A stretch of 64,000 nt of DNA, from the NCBI GenBank assembly GCA_037176725.1, contig JAZBRS010000029.1, positions 119,631,001 through 119,695,000 on the forward strand. Direction: 5' to 3'. This DNA comes from Posidonia oceanica (Eukaryota > Streptophyta > Magnoliopsida > Alismatales > Posidoniaceae). Shown in pieces: positions 1-14,290 of this stretch. The notes below the pieces were generated by a model. The model did not search any database and was not told where the DNA came from. It was given only the letters and a program-made list of their open reading frames with translations. The translations under genes and the position numbers were made by a program. Numbering within the stretch: the first letter of the stretch is position 1; each line of letters begins with the position of its first letter.

Positions 1-1070
1 GAGATATTCCTTTCTCTTTTCGTCTTTGTTAAATAAATAGACTTCCTCAAGGATTGAAACTTCAGTTACATACATCACATGGATGATGCCTTTGTATTTA
101 AACGTACATGTTTAAACCGCAGCCTTCTAACCGCAACCACAAGCACCAGATAAAAAATACATGGAAGTTTTTCAGCAGGAAAAAACAGGCAGTATTTTGA
201 TTCACTCTCTTCAATAAGAACAGATCCATCAGCAGATTATTGATACTGCATCTGATGTATGTAGACGTGAAAACAACAAGAAGCTCTTAGAATTTTATTA
301 CCCTTTGTCAATTCAGCAATCTTGCTGATACATTTAACATGAGCATTGCTGGTATGTACTGATGATGGAATCGATCTTTCACATAACATTGATCATCTTA
401 GGAACTAGGACTAGTGCTGGGAGGAGGACAACACAATCCACTGTAAAGCATACCATGAACCTTTCTTGTGATGTTAGAACTCAATCCAGTAGATTCGAGG
501 ATAGTGCCATGCATGATATTTTGATTTAAATTACTTGGATGCTAGAAAAGTTTTTTGCTTGATTAAATAAACATTAACTTTCTTTTTTATGGTGTATGAT
601 TGTAGAGCATGAAATTTGCATGTCCACCAAAAAATCATATATCAAATGAAAAAAAAAAAAAAAAAAATCCTTGGTCGCATGTATTTTATCACAAAAATAC
701 GTAATAACACAATCCATATTGTACATCTCAAATAAATCATTCACGATCTTTAAACAACTAATAAAATCTACACAAGCACTCATGATGAATCTACTTTTAA
801 ACACTTGCATAAGCATGTTTATACATCGAATTTGTCAATTGAATTTCGATTTACACGTACTTTAAACAACAAACAGATCACGATCCACGTCTTGTATTAT
901 TAGACAAAATCCAACAATTAGTTTATCAGAAAAAAAAACAAGAGACTCACTAAAACATTTCATTTCAATTTTCAAATATCAAAAGAAAAAAAAAAGGGGA
1001 ATATCTATCGAGTCCATTTCCAGCTTAAACCCTTCCGAGGCCAGAAGTGCAGGTGGCAGTGCTCTGCTCC
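1..1070. other. Upstream intergenic region, no gene recognised
   Basis: AT-rich sequence with an A-run near 649-667 and short fortuitous ORFs only. No domain or splice structure could be read. The last ~100 bases are presumably promoter and 5' UTR of the Der-family gene; no convincing TATA box was seen. Confidence 0.5.
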
Positions 1071-4000
1071 ATGGCGCGGCCTCTGCTCCGCCGCCTACTC
1101 TCCGGCGGAGCCCTCGCCGCCTTCTCGTCACGGCACGCATCCACCACTGTCCCCCGTGGAACACTCTCGAAATCGGACCATCATCATCATAATCATCGGT
1201 CTTTCCTCGCCAGGCACCTCACAACAAGAGGTGAGAGCCTGCTCCTCCCACCAATGTTCACCGCCAGGTTCTCCTCGGCGCCTGCCTCCGACTCCGACCT
1301 GGAGGCCTCGGGCGGAGACGACTTCGTGGAGCCTCCTCGACGTGGGAAGAAGGCCGCTGCGACTGCGAGTGCGAAGAAGAAGACGACGACGAGGGGGAAG
1401 AAGAAAGGGGTGGATTTTACGAAAATCGATTTGGACCTTCTGCCGACTGTGATTCTCGTCGGGAGGCCGAACGTGGGCAAGTCTGCGCTCTTCAACCGGT
1501 ACGTTGAGATTTTGTTTTTGCTTTTGTTCATTGCAAAAATCTGAGCTTGCTATGAAAACCGTGGCAGTAGAATTGGGAAAGATTTGAACTTTGCGTGTGT
1601 GTGTGTGTGTGGTGTACTAGTATAGTTTGATAAGGAGGAGGGAAGCTCTTGTTTACAATACGCCAGACGATCACGTCACTCGTGACATAAGGGAAGGTGT
1701 TGCAAAGCTGGGTGATCTGAGGTTCCGGGTGCTGGACTCTGCTGGGTTGGAGACCGCCGCGTCTTCGGGGAGCGTGTTGGGTAGGACGGCGGGGATGACC
1801 GCGGCAGTTCTTGCGAGGACGCACTTCGCAATTTTCTTGATAGATGTGAGGTTGGTTTTTTTTTTATGTGCTTCCCAGTTTGTTGTTTGCTGTCATTGGG
1901 ATGTTGGGTTTGTGTGCTGTGGTTGGTTTACTTCTATGAGCATATCTTCGGTGGTGTCTTGTCAGGGCGGGCTTGCAGCCACTTGATTTTGAAGTTGGGA
2001 AGTGGCTCCGGAAGAATGCACCTGGAATTCGTACAATCCTCGCTTTGAACAAATCAGAATCACTTGATGACAGAGGCCTTCTTGCTTCGGAGAGTGCGGA
2101 AGCTTATGCACTGGGTTTTGGGGATCCAATTGCAATATCTGCAGAAACTGGGCTGGGGATGGCTGAACTGTATGATACGCTTCACCCATTACTTGAAGAG
2201 TACATGCTTCAAACTTCTGCTGGTATGGATATTTCATTTCGAATTTTGTCGCTTGTTCCTGAGTCTTTTCAGGAGCTTGTTGCCATGCTACTATGTACAC
2301 TTCCCTCATGTTCAGTACCCATATCAAGCCAAGTGTCAAAGAGATGCTGTTTCTTTTCACCATTACATTTGTTCTCTTACCTAATACTTGAAATTGCAAA
2401 TAAAATATTATTGTATTTTTTAGGTTTTATTACTTCTCTTGGAACCTTGATTTGTTCAATGACAGACACCTTAATCCCATTATGTAGGGTCAGTGACATA
2501 CATACTAGATCCTTAATCGTGTTGTGTGGAACTCATTTGTAGTGATTCCTTGCTCTTCTTCACTGGAAATCAGATGCCACAAGTGAAACAAATTGCTACA
2601 ATACTATAGAAAACTAGATGAATTATTATTTCCACCTCCTTCCAGATGAATAATCAAAATCTAAAGATGAAATGTTGTAGGTACCAATAGTAATTAGAGT
2701 TTATGAATGGTAAACCAAATGTACATTGTTGCTATTTTCCCCCTGTAGCAGTGATGCAATATCCTTTTTAATTTACTACTTTCCTAATGGATTGCAGTTT
2801 AATTAGGCTTTTGAAGCTAACCTATTAGATCCTTGAAGTTTTTTATCCTATGCTCAGAAATTCAGCATCATATATGTATGTGTAAATGTGTATATATTTC
2901 AATTCAAAAGTGCTTTACATTTTCGTTCACCTCTTGTGCCTGCAAGTCTTGTACCATCAAACAGCAAATATCTCTTTCTTGAAAAGTTTATATGATTCCA
3001 TTTACTTTCTCTATAACGCACTGCTTGGTTTATGTGGACGTATTATCAGCTAATCAGGTTGAGGATGATAGTTTCTTGGAGCCTGTGGACACCAAGTCAC
3101 CTTTGCAACTAGCGATTGTGGGCCGCCCAAATGTTGGAAAGTCTACATTGCTGAATGCATTATTACAGGAAGATAGGGTTCTTGTTGGACCAGAGTCTGG
3201 CTTAACAAGGGATGCAATCAGAGCTCAGTTCAAGTTTGATGATCGCACAGTATATTTGGTAAGTTATCTTGTTCTACATGGTGAAAGTCCCTTCATATTT
3301 CAGTTCATGTATATTTTCTTCCTATAGATAAATAAATTCTTTCTATACGTAGTTGCAATCCGATAATAATATGCCCCCTTTCAGGACGTCCAAATTTGAT
3401 TTTCATTGAATACATACTTGTGATGACCATTCTTGTGTGTTTTCACTACCAAAATTTTCCTTTTTTCTAAAAGATACTTTGACTAGCAAAATCAATTTTT
3501 TAGGTGGATACCGCGGGATGGTTACAGAGATCAGGACAAGAGAAAGGCCCAGGTTCCTTGAGCATTATGCAATCAAGGAAAAATCTTATGAGGGCTCATG
3601 TTGTTGCTTTGGTGCTTGATGCAGAAGAGGTCAGGAAGATCAAACTGTTGTATCTACATTGCATTTCTATCTTTTAGTCATAATGTTGGTCAAAGAAACT
3701 TGTATTGTTTCTGATATTTGTTTTGGTCAAGCAAGACTTTTTTTCTCTGATTTAAGGTGGATGAGTTTGTGATCGAATCATATAACAACAATATGTGAGG
3801 GTGAGCTGGACCATTTATTTAACCAAGGCAAAACTGGTTGGTGTTTTTAGGTTGAGTGACTTGCAAAAGTTTCTCTTCCTGTTTTTCTCTTTATTTTATG
3901 CCATATCTATCAGCATAACTTAATCTTTTGCCGTTTCAGGATCTATATTGAGATTGTAGGTATATATCCACTCAAAGTTCAGGATACTTGTGCTGGTTTC

Positions 4001-7000
4001 ATCTCTCTGTATGTAAAGTTAAATAAGAACACTTACTGTTAACTAAGGTCATTTAGCAAGTTTTTATCTGTGGAATTTGGAGTATTCTTCCACTCCATGT
4101 TACTAGCTGTCGGTCGTCTATCAAAAATAAAGCTGACCGTTATTCTTCCACGATTCCAACTACTAGCTGTCAGTTGTCTATTGTTCCATGATTGACTTGC
4201 AACATAAAGTTAATTTTGTTGACACCAGAATCGGAAAATTACCATGATTAATTGACAATCAATTTTCTTCTCCTTCAAACCCATACTTGCTTATTCTTTG
4301 TAAAGTAATAATCAAGAATTATTAATTCTTTTAATCATCATAATTGATATTCTTCTTTAAACAGTAGACATTTTATTAATTTCTTCTAGTTATGCTTTAC
4401 TCGGATGTTTTTAGCTTTAGTTATGATTCCGGTAGTTGAAATGTATTCACCATCTTGGTAAATTTTTTATGTGGCATGTCTTATTTTGTTTATTTGGCAT
4501 TATTCTTTCCATCACCTGGCAAAGCCAGAAAGTGAAAAAACGAAAAACATGGTTTCTCTAGAGTTCCTATTTTTTCTGTTATCGTTTGATGTTAATTTCT
4601 GATTTCTTGTGATTCCTTCATAATGTTATTTTTGCTTGCCATGTCAATTTAATGTTTATAATCATGGTCTGTAACCAGCTTGCATATTCTAGTATTCTTC
4701 AGTTATCTATTTGACTACGCTTCGCATGCACCCATACCATTCACAGGTGACAAATCACCAGAACAATTATTTTGGTGTTGGTTCGAACCAAAGGATTACA
4801 AGTTTCTTAACTCAAGAACAATGAATGTTGAACTAATGATTATTTGTCCTTTTTGGCTGTAATTGATTTTGAAATGTGTTTCTGTTCTGCATGTTACATT
4901 TTTCATCTCTTTTTCACCTTTTCCTCTAGTTTGTTTGCTATCTTATTGATCTCAAATTAACTTTTTTATGCATAAAATATCAATCTGTCTTTTAATCTTT
5001 ATGCCAAAAATACATATAAGCGCAAATGCAGAAACAACCACCTCAAGTATAATCTCTGATTGACATTGGCACATTGCACAAAAACTAAATTTTCTCTACG
5101 AGCCTGTGAAACTTTATTGTTATAGCTTGTTGTGTTAAAAGAAGGAAGTTAGATTCAATAGAGAGGAGTATTACACATACATATTGTAGGTCAAAAGCGA
5201 TAGGATCCATATAATACATAGGATCCATTAACTCACTAACATACTAACACATAACACTAGCATTCCTCCTCAAGTTGGAGCAAATATATCTAACATGTCC
5301 AGTTTGTTACATAATTCATCAAAGACTCCAACACTAAGATTCTTTGTGAAGATATCCGCCAACTGCTCAGAAGATTGAGTGTAAGGAGTACTAATGTGAC
5401 CGGATAACACGATATCTCTGATCTAATGACAATCCATCTCTATATGTTTGATTCTCTTATGGAAGGTAGGATTGTTAGCAATGAAGATTGCTGCCTGGTT
5501 GTCACAATGCATGGTCATAGGAAGATCAACATGAACATCAAGCTCTGTCAGTAGGGATCGAAGTCACATCATTTCGCAACCTGCCTGAGCCATTACTCTG
5601 TATTCCGCTTCTGCACTGGATCGTGAAACGACATTCTTCTTCTTGCTTCTCCAAGTGATTAAGTTACCACCTACATAGGTACAATAACCTGATGTAGATT
5701 TCCTGTCTTCCCGGTCACCTGCATAGTCTGAATCCGAATATGCTTCAATTTGTAAGTGTCCATGTTTCTTGTAAACTAAGTCTTTTCCGGGTGTACTTTT
5801 AATGTAAGCAAGTACACGTAGAGTTCTTTGCCAATGCACCTGTCTGGACTCATGCATAAATTGACTCAAAAGTCCAACTGCAAATGAGATATTAGGTCGA
5901 ATGACAGTCAAATAGATCAACTTGTTTATCAAGCGTCGGTACCTGTTTTGTTCTTTCAATAGTACCGATGTCTTATCCCAATCATGTGGGTTCTGTTTTA
6001 TAGGCGTACTTTCTGGTTTGCATCCCAGGAGTCTCGTCTAATGTAGTAAATCTAGAGCATATTTTCTTTGAGATAGAGTCATTTTGTCCTTGCTATATGC
6101 AAATTCAATCCCAAGGTTATACTTAGGTTTCCCATATCCTTGGTGACAAAGCACGTAGACAGATACTCCTTTGTCTCTACAATCCCTGTAGTGTCACTGC
6201 CTGTCAAGAGTATATCATCTACATAAATCGCCAAGAATACATAGCCTGCTGCACTTGACTCGATGAAAACTGAATGATCAACAGCGCATTGTCTGAAACC
6301 ATTGCCCAACACCACTTGGCTAAATTTCTGAAATCATGCTCTGGAGTTCTGCTTCAGTCTATATATTGTCTTTCGAAGTAGACAGATATAATTATCCCTC
6401 TGAGCAACAAATCCAGGAGGTTGCTCCATGTAGATCTGTTCAGACAAATTTCCATTCAAAAAGGCATTCTTTACATCCAGCTGATGCAAAGACCAAGATT
6501 GATTGATAGTCAGAGATAAGAGAATCCGGATGGAATTGAGGCATGCGACAGGAGAAAATGTCTCTGCGTGGTCAACGTCATAAGTCTATGTAAAGTCCTG
6601 TGCCACCAAACGGGTTTTGTAGCGCTCAACAGAACCATCTGCCTTATGTTTGTTTGTGAACACCCACCTACAACCAACTATCCTTGTTTCTTCAAGACGA
6701 GTCACAAGTTTTCATGTATCTCGGGACACCAATGCTTGCATTTCCTCAGTCATGGTAGATTTCTAATGAGAAATTTGAAGGGCTTCCTGGTAGTGTTTGG
6801 GAATAGACTCTGCAGAAATAGACAGAGCAAAGTGGCGAAAAGAGGAGTGAATGCTGTCATAAGTAACAAAGGTAGATATAGGATAAGTTGTCGTGGAACG
6901 ACTACCTTTGCGTGATGCTATAGGAAGGTTGGATTGAGGAAGATCCGCAGACGTTGAAGTTGGAGTTGTCTTTACCGAAGTAGGCACGGGTGGCCGTTGA

Positions 7001-10000
7001 CGCCGATGATATACCTGCAAAGGTTTCGATACTTGCTGTTCAATTTGGACCAACTTATCATGTTCTGTGGAAGTAACTGGAACACGTGAAGGAAGAGTGA
7101 CATACTCTATGACACCTTAAAGAAGGATTTGGACTCAAGAAATGTGACATCGGCAGACACAAGGTAACAACGCGTAGGTGGATGATAACATCGATATTCT
7201 TTTTGAGTTCTGGAGTATCCTACAAAGACACATTTCAAGGCCCAAGGCGTAAGTTTATCAAGTCTAGGTGTGTGATTTTGAACAAATGCAATACAACCAA
7301 ACACTTTGGGTGGAAGAGCAAACAACTCTTGATTGGGACGTAATCTTCTAAAAGGAATCTCCCTCCTAAGAGGAGTAGAAGGTATACAATTAATCAAGTA
7401 TACAGCAGCAAGCATAACATCAGACTACGAATACTTAGGTACTTGCTTCTCAACCATAATGGTGCATGTCACATCCAAAATGTGTTGATGTTTGCGTTCA
7501 GCTACACCATTTTGTTGAGAAATATGTGCATACGAAGTTTGATGCAAGATTCCCTTAGAAGAACAGTATTTTAGAAGATTGGTTTGTAAATTTTTTAGAA
7601 AATTGTCAGTACGAAAAACCTTGGGCAATATAGAAAATTGATTCATAATGTCAGTAAAATAATTTTAATCACTTCAAATACATGTTGTTTATCCTTTAAG
7701 AGGTACACCTAAGACACGAGAAAAATCATCAATAAAAACGATATAAAATCATCAACCTAGAAACAGTCACATCACAGGTAGGTCCCCAAATATCACAATG
7801 AACTAGATCAAAAGGACTCTGACTCCAAGTTAACCACTGACGCTTATAGGTTGTATGATGATGTTTACCCATCTGACACGACTTACAAACAAATGACTCT
7901 AAAGATACTTATGGAATAGCCTGTTGAAGACGACGAAGGGACGGATGTCCTAAACGACAATGCCATAACAAGGAAGAATTCACCGTTGAAGCAGCAGTAG
8001 CAAGTCCTCGTGGAATATCATCGCGAACCAGCAGGTACACACCGTGGCTTTGCTTATGGTCCAAACCAATCCTCCTCTCCGTCTGCAGATCCTGAAAAGT
8101 ACAATGGAAAGGGTAGAAGGTTACAAAACAGTATAATTGTTTGATAATTGCACTGATGGAAAGTAAATTTACAGGAAATCAGGAGCAAAAAGGACTTTTT
8201 CAATAGTGATTTGAGAAGAAGCATGAACTGCTCCTTCTCTAGCTACTTGGCAACTCTGACCATCAGCTATGGAAATAGAATTGATGTTGATAACTAGGAA
8301 ATATGGGTGAAAAGATCTCAAGTACCAGTCATGTGGGAGGAAACTCCCGGGTCTATGATCTAATCACTGTTCCGGAAAGCAAGCAAAGCATGTGTACCTG
8401 AAGTAGTGACATGAGAGGCAATCGTAGTGGACTGAGTGGCTTGCATATGAAGAAACTGGTCATACTCGGTCTGGGGAATGGTCACAGCCTGAGAAGATAA
8501 TCCCGATTATGAAGAATCGAGGGCAGATAACTTAGATGATGCAAGATGCATTAAGGGAGGTCGTCCAAACTTGTCCTAGCATCTGTCAAATGTATGATTG
8601 CTACGGCTACAATGGTCACACTTGCGACCGTCACGACCACGTCCACGAGTACCTTGGGTGCCGCGTCCTCTCGTGGATGCCGCCATCGCCGTCTGATCTG
8701 AACAACAGATGAAGCCGGAGAACCAGTAGAAACACGTAGAATTCGTGAAAAGGTCGACTAAAGATTGGGAATAGAGTCGACACCAAGAATCTGGCCTTTA
8801 ATCTGACTGGCAAGATCAGGCTGTAGGTCGATTAGGAAGATCGCCACTACTGACTCCTCTCTGTACTCCTTTATCTTGGAGATATCTGTAACAAGAGGTT
8901 GATATACCTTCAACTTATCTAACAGAGATATCAAGGTACTGTAAAAATCCTGTACGGAGCGGTCTCTCTGCTTGTGTGTGAATAACTACTCATAGATCTT
9001 ACAAACTCTGGCAATATTCTTCTCATTTCCATATGTACTACGAAGAGTATCCCAAATCTTCTTTGCAGGCTTTAACTTCGTGACTGAACGAGCAATACCT
9101 TCATCTATATTATTCACCATCTAGGAAATAATTGCATAGTCATCCTCAAACCAATCCTCATAAGCCACATCCTTAATATCGGGTGGAGGATGTGTGATGT
9201 GTCGTATTTTCCAGTGACCACTAAGGAATGTCTTGAAAGCTTGAGATCATAACAGATAATTCTTTTCTATCAATTTAATTGATGTTGCAACATGCCCTTT
9301 GAGCAAAGAACATGGGAACAACGGGGAAAGGTCTGTTTTGTCTAGAAAAAGCTGATTTGTAGGGTATAAAAGGCCAATATGGATTAGAAATGGTCTTAAA
9401 AATCATTGAAACTTAAAGCATAAACTTGTTGTCTTAGGGAGGATAACTATTGCATACTTACTAGCAGCAACATGGACTTGGACAACCAACGATGGCTACA
9501 AAAACCATCGGATGCCTTATAACTTCACCGGAACCGTCGGATTAGGTCATCTGACGGGGTGGAGGAGGGATGGTTAGGGCCTGAAGTGGCCCCTGGAGTG
9601 GTCGGCGGAGATTGGGGGGGTGCTGGGCGGCGGATCTGACCTGAGCAGGGGCCACCGGCGGCAGCTTCGGCCTGATTCGGCAGTGGAGGAGTGACTACTA
9701 GGGTCTGGAGTGGCCCTTAGGGTGCTCGGTGGAAGCTAGGGACGTGCTGAGCGGTGGATCTAGCCTGAACCGGTGCCGCCGGCGGTGGCTGGGGTGGACG
9801 GCGGTGGTGGACCGGTCGGAATCCGGCGGGCGGCGGCCTGGAGACGTCGGAGGTGGTGGCTAGTGGTTTCCTGTGTTGGTTAGGGTTTCTAAAGAGACTC
9901 TGGTACTATATTGTGTTGAAAGAAGGAAGTTGGATTTAATAAAGAGGAGTATTACACATATATATTGTGGGTCAAAAGAGATAGGATCTATATAACAAAT

Positions 10001-12191
10001 AGGATCTATTAACCCACTAACATACTAACACATAACACTAACATAGTTAATTTTTCCTATTTAGGTTGACAGCTCTGCATAAACCATATAAGACACTTTT
10101 TTATCAATTGAGGCTAATCTTTTCTTGATCAGCTCAAAATTGAGAAATCAGATAGTTGGTCTAAGTTTTTATCCTATGCCATGTGACATGCAGATTGCAA
10201 AAGCTAGAAGTAGCTTGAAGCATTCTGAAGTTGTTATAGCTCGGCAAGCAGTTGAAGAAGGTAGAGGCCTTGTTGTGATTGTGAATAAGATGGATCTACT
10301 AAGAGGAAAACAAAATTCCATCATGCATGAGGTTATGGATGCTGTTCCAAAAGAAATACAAACAGTGATCCCACAGGTTTGATCTTCATATTCATTTTGT
10401 TGCTATGTTACTCGTGGCAGTGCATTACTTGCTTAATTTGCTGTATTTTAGCATGTCATACATTCAATTGCTGTAACCATATTCAAAATTCTCTTTTGTA
10501 CTGACTGACTTAACCCGGTCTTCTGCACAATGCAAATATGATACTGATATAACACTAATCGGGTTTGCTTTGTAGGTCAAACTTTAAAAGCATGATGATC
10601 TATTAAATTTCAGAAAATCTTGACTGCTATTTCTCTCCCCGATACTAACTTTTCCTGTTTTGAGCTGATCAGAAAACCATGATATGAAGGGAATGCAAGT
10701 GCTGAAAAAACTGAAGATTTCAATTTGATGATTGCAACTGCCCAACCAACTGGGCTGTGTATTTCCGCTATTTGCATCTACTAAGTTAGAGTTAGGATGA
10801 ATGTGAAGAACCTTATTATGCTTATGGTGTTGTCATTGGCATCTGACTGCTTGCTTCAATGTTTGACCTACATTGAGTTTGAAGACCTAAGATGTGCTTT
10901 AGACATTTCATTGTAGAATTTAGGCATAAAGTGATGAGCATTGTTTGTCAAACTCGGGACGAATAGTACAGGAGTTAAAGGCTATGACGAGAATGGTACC
11001 GTCAAAATCTAGCAGAACAGTAATGTTTGGAAAATATCATATTCTTTTTATGCTTTGGATGTGTTCGTTTTGATTTGCAAAATTGTGTCCATAGACTTCA
11101 ACCTCTGTGAGTTAGGGTTTGACTGTGCTTCTTGGCTCTCTATGATTAAAAGATTGCTATGATTTTTTATGTGGAAATTACTTTGTTCCGACTTCTTGTG
11201 TACTTATTCCAAGCCAAAAGGATTATTAGATCTACTTAAAGTATCCATTTTGCTTTGTGGTTTTCATGATGCAATAACTTGATCAAAACCGATATTGTTC
11301 CTACGTTATTGGTTTTAGGGTTGACATGATTGGAAATCTGTAATTAATTGGATTCTAAAGGATTCTCAAAGTTGTCCTTGGATCAATGGGATATGACTTT
11401 GCGTATAATCTGAATAGTATAGTGTGGGTTGTGACATAACATTTATATTCTCAGAAATGTCGTCTTTTTTTATTGTCGCTACCAAATATGATGGTCCAAA
11501 TGTGCAGTGAATGAAATTTATTGATATAATTTGATATTTATGTTATATTAGAAGACTACTTTTCTGGTATGCTTGACATTTTGATGTTCTTGTTGACAGA
11601 TTTCTGGAATACCAGTTGTATTTGTTTCAGCATTAGAAGGAGATGGAAGGGTATCCATTATGCATGCAGTTGTTGATACTTATGAAAAATGGTGTCTAAG
11701 ATTGTCAACTGCACGCCTTAACCGTTGGCTTTTGAAGGTGTTGAATTGTTAAAGTTACCATTTTCTGTGTCGCCATTATTCTACCTAAAAATATCTAACT
11801 GATGACGAAAATTTTCTTGTTATTTTTTTCAAGTCATGAAGCATTCCCTTTTTTCTTTGGCGAACAGGTTATGAGTAGACACTCTTGGAAAGATCTGGCA
11901 ACACAACCAAAGATCAAGTATTTCACTCAGATTAAGGCTCGCCCACCAACTTTTGTTGCATTTGTAAGAGGCAAGAAACAACTCAAAGATACAGATTTGA
12001 GGTTTTTGATGAAGTCTCTCAAAGAAGATTTTGACCTTGGAGGAATTCCAATCCGCATAATGCAGAGATCAGTTTCTAGGCATGCAGCAGATTGCGATAA
12101 GAGTAAGGATATACCTTCTAAAATGCCTGTTAGAAATCAAACGGACAAAAGGATGGGATCAGCTGAACTAAGCTCTTCCTGGCCCGTCTAA
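1071..12191 (+). CDS. DER: Der/EngA-family double GTPase, organelle-targeted (8 exons)
   Basis: Exons read from frame and GT-AG sites: 1071-1498, 1626-1850, 1966-2222, 3050-3258, 3504-3629, 10194-10376, 11600-11737 and 11868-12191. They sum to 1890 nt, an unbroken 629-residue protein. Two tandem G domains follow a basic, Ser/Ala-rich N-terminus (residues 1-70; no acidic residue before D36), which looks like a mitochondrial or plastid presequence. P-loops GRPNVGKS lie at residues 131-138 and 328-335. The second domain has DTAG (375-378), NKMD (446-449) and SALEG (486-490). The first has DSAG and NKSE, a D-to-E change in G4. The C-terminal ~110 residues match the KH-like domain. Bacterial Der acts in large ribosomal subunit assembly; a role in organellar 50S biogenesis is inferred. 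The start at 1071 is chosen because the upstream in-frame codon is GTG. Intron 5 (3630-10193) is enlarged by a copia insertion. Confidence 0.93.
5128..10043 (-). mobile_element. Ty1-copia retrotransposon in intron 5 of the Der gene, antisense
   Basis: Two 135-bp direct repeats, 5128-5262 and 9909-10043, bound an internal region coding on the - strand. Flanks carry near-identical 5-bp target duplications: tagct at 5123-5127 and tagtt at 10044-10048. Beside the left LTR the - strand reads a polypurine tract (cttgaggaggaa), as expected before a 3' LTR. Beside the right LTR is a primer-binding site resembling the initiator-Met tRNA type with several transitions. The LTRs differ at scattered sites and the coding region is full of stops, so this is an old, non-autonomous copy. 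Its orientation is opposite to the host gene. Confidence 0.9.
5564..9300 (-). pseudogene. Decayed copia gag-pol polyprotein
   Basis: Read on the - strand, right to left. The gag region ends in a zinc knuckle ([14 protein letters not shown]) near 8579-8622. A protease remnant with a DPGSFLPHMTGT stretch (normally DSG...HMTG) lies near 8320-8375. Next come a pre-integrase and integrase core at about 8000-7000 ([21 protein letters not shown]). Reverse transcriptase follows with the YVDDI catalytic box at 6212-6226. RNase H ends near 5564 ([12 protein letters not shown]). The order gag-PR-INT-RT-RH is the Copia order. Stops and frameshifts break every domain. The gag start is not resolved, so the right boundary is approximate. 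Confidence 0.8.
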
Positions 12192-13989
12192 CTAAACTTT
12201 GATGTCATGTTCCTTTCAAGTAAAGTGATAAGCTCTTATTGCAAAAGGGTCATGCATCTGCATATTAGTTTACCCCAGTTCAGGACCCTTTGGAAAAACA
12301 GTCAGGTGCCGTGGGACTGATTGGTGCTTCGCTTTTCTATCAGACTCACGAACTGCTTGATAAGCTGTCAAGACGATGCTGCATTGGGGCTGGTTGATGC
12401 ATGTCTTCCTCAATCTCCTGCAAATCAAATCTTCGCTCTTTCAGTATTACGGGAATCCTTCGCTTCTGTCGACTTCTTTTAATGCCGATTTGATTGTCCA
12501 GGATTACTTGCTCGAGCAACTTCTTGGTCTAGTTTCAAGTGGGAGCAACTTTTTATGGCAACCACGCTTACTCCCTCCTCATATCTCATCCAGTAAGCCA
12601 GAAAAGTTTCTACACGGTTTCCATATTTTTTACTTAATATAATAGTTGTAGTTAATATTGGCTTCCTACAGTGTTACTAGTCTTGTATTGATGCTGAAGA
12701 AACTTTTCTGGAGATCAAAAACATCAATCATGCTGATTGATTAACTTTTTACGAGGAATTTAAAATGTTTTTAGATAATTTGGAATGTGGTGTCCGATTG
12801 TCATTCCATGATTAACTTTTTACTTTTGCATCCGTCATCTTGCAATTATGCTGTTATTGTTGTCCTTGTGGGATCTTTCTTAGAACTGACTTGAGATATT
12901 CTTGGACAAGGAAAACTTGCAGATGTCAAGGACATGCAACAGGAAGGGCCGCTTAGAGGCAGGCCAGGAGGGGCATTTAACTTTTCTAAACAGTGTGGTG
13001 AACTTTTCTATCCCCACTATAAAGTGGTGAGTGGTGCACTTTTGATGGATAAGATCAATTGTAAAGATGGATTCCCTAAGGGGAGTCATCAGGTGCGGTC
13101 TGCACCTGTCATTCAGTGGGCGTGATAATGGATTATTTTCGTATGACAATGATAGGGATAGGTGGAGAGCAAATGGCAGAATGGGCGTGATATTGATGGT
13201 CTTGTTTCTATTTTCAAAAAGAGAAAAGAAAAAGGGGTCCTGTTTCAATTTACAAGATGTCTTCTTCTTCAAAGGATGTTAAAATTAAAGCTGTTAGTTA
13301 TTGTTCTAAGCCAAATAAAAATGGAGGTGGTGGCAAGAGAGAGATAGTGAGATACTCAGATGCCACAGAAACACAAGCAACTATGCAAGGAACCCAAGGG
13401 CCTGTTAGGTGAGAACCCATAATCTCACCTAACCCAGTTTTTTTTTTCCTTCTCCGCTAATGATTTATTTATTTATTTATTTTATTTCAGATGTCAACTT
13501 TCGTCTATTCAACTGGTAGTCACCCAAATAATCCAAATCCAAACAAACTGGACCCTAAGTTTAAGCAGTGTACATGTATTATTGTTCTCAATTTGTTTAA
13601 ACTGTGCACGCTGAGTCTATAAATGCATCTATTTATTTGTTATCCATTCTATAGAGACAGATCCATTGGCACTGATCAGTAACCCGATAACATATTGCAC
13701 TATTGCATCAAATTATGCACTAGATCATTTAAATTGGACTGGCTACTTGTCCTCCGGGCAGATCATGTTGCATGCGGTATTTAGTAGTCAGTTTTCGTTG
13801 CTCATGAGACGGATCCAGTGCATTCTGTAATTTCCTTTAATTTTTGGCCTTTCAAATGGTTTGGGTGTTAGATTTGGAGTTTACAATAATGCAACCAGTT
13901 GATGGTGGCTCTATAATTCCTGTTCGACGAATCAAGAACCTGATCAGGGAATTTAACTATACCATTTACTGATCCAAGTAAATTAGTTG
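12192..13989. other. 3' UTR and downstream intergenic region
   Basis: The first few hundred bases are presumably the 3' UTR of the Der-family gene. The rest holds only short overlapping ORFs on both strands (12376-13347) with no recognisable domain, and TTTA-rich simple sequence near 13467-13485. Confidence 0.4.
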
Positions 13990-14290
13990 CAAGACAAAAA
14001 AAAAGAAGAGAGGAACAAACGGAGCATTCCTTTTTTTATTGAGGTTATATATGTAATTTTTGTGTACCTTGATGTTCTAGTTTTTTTTTATATAAAGAGA
14101 GGAGTCCTCTGTAACATTGATTTCGAGAGAAAGAATTGAAAGTATTCTAGTGCGGTTGTGGGTGTAAGTTATTTGCCAAACCATGTAAATCTTTATTGTT
14201 TCTGTGTGTGTTTGTTTTTCTCTTCTTTACTTCTCCTCTAGATCCTGTAGTAAGATTCAATTCCTAATAGTCCGAGCACTTTCAGATTAT
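13990..14290 (+). repeat. Possible copia-type LTR remnant
   Basis: A TATATAAAG box near 14089 is followed by a leader-like stretch with an aaaccatgtaaatctt motif near 14178-14193. This resembles the U5 region of some copia LTRs. No partner LTR, TSD or coding domain was found, so this is only a suggestion. Confidence 0.2.

Noticed and set aside
12376..13347. Cluster of ORFs of 60-130 codons downstream of the Der gene
   Set aside because: No motif, and they overlap on both strands; judged to be chance ORFs in the 3' flank.
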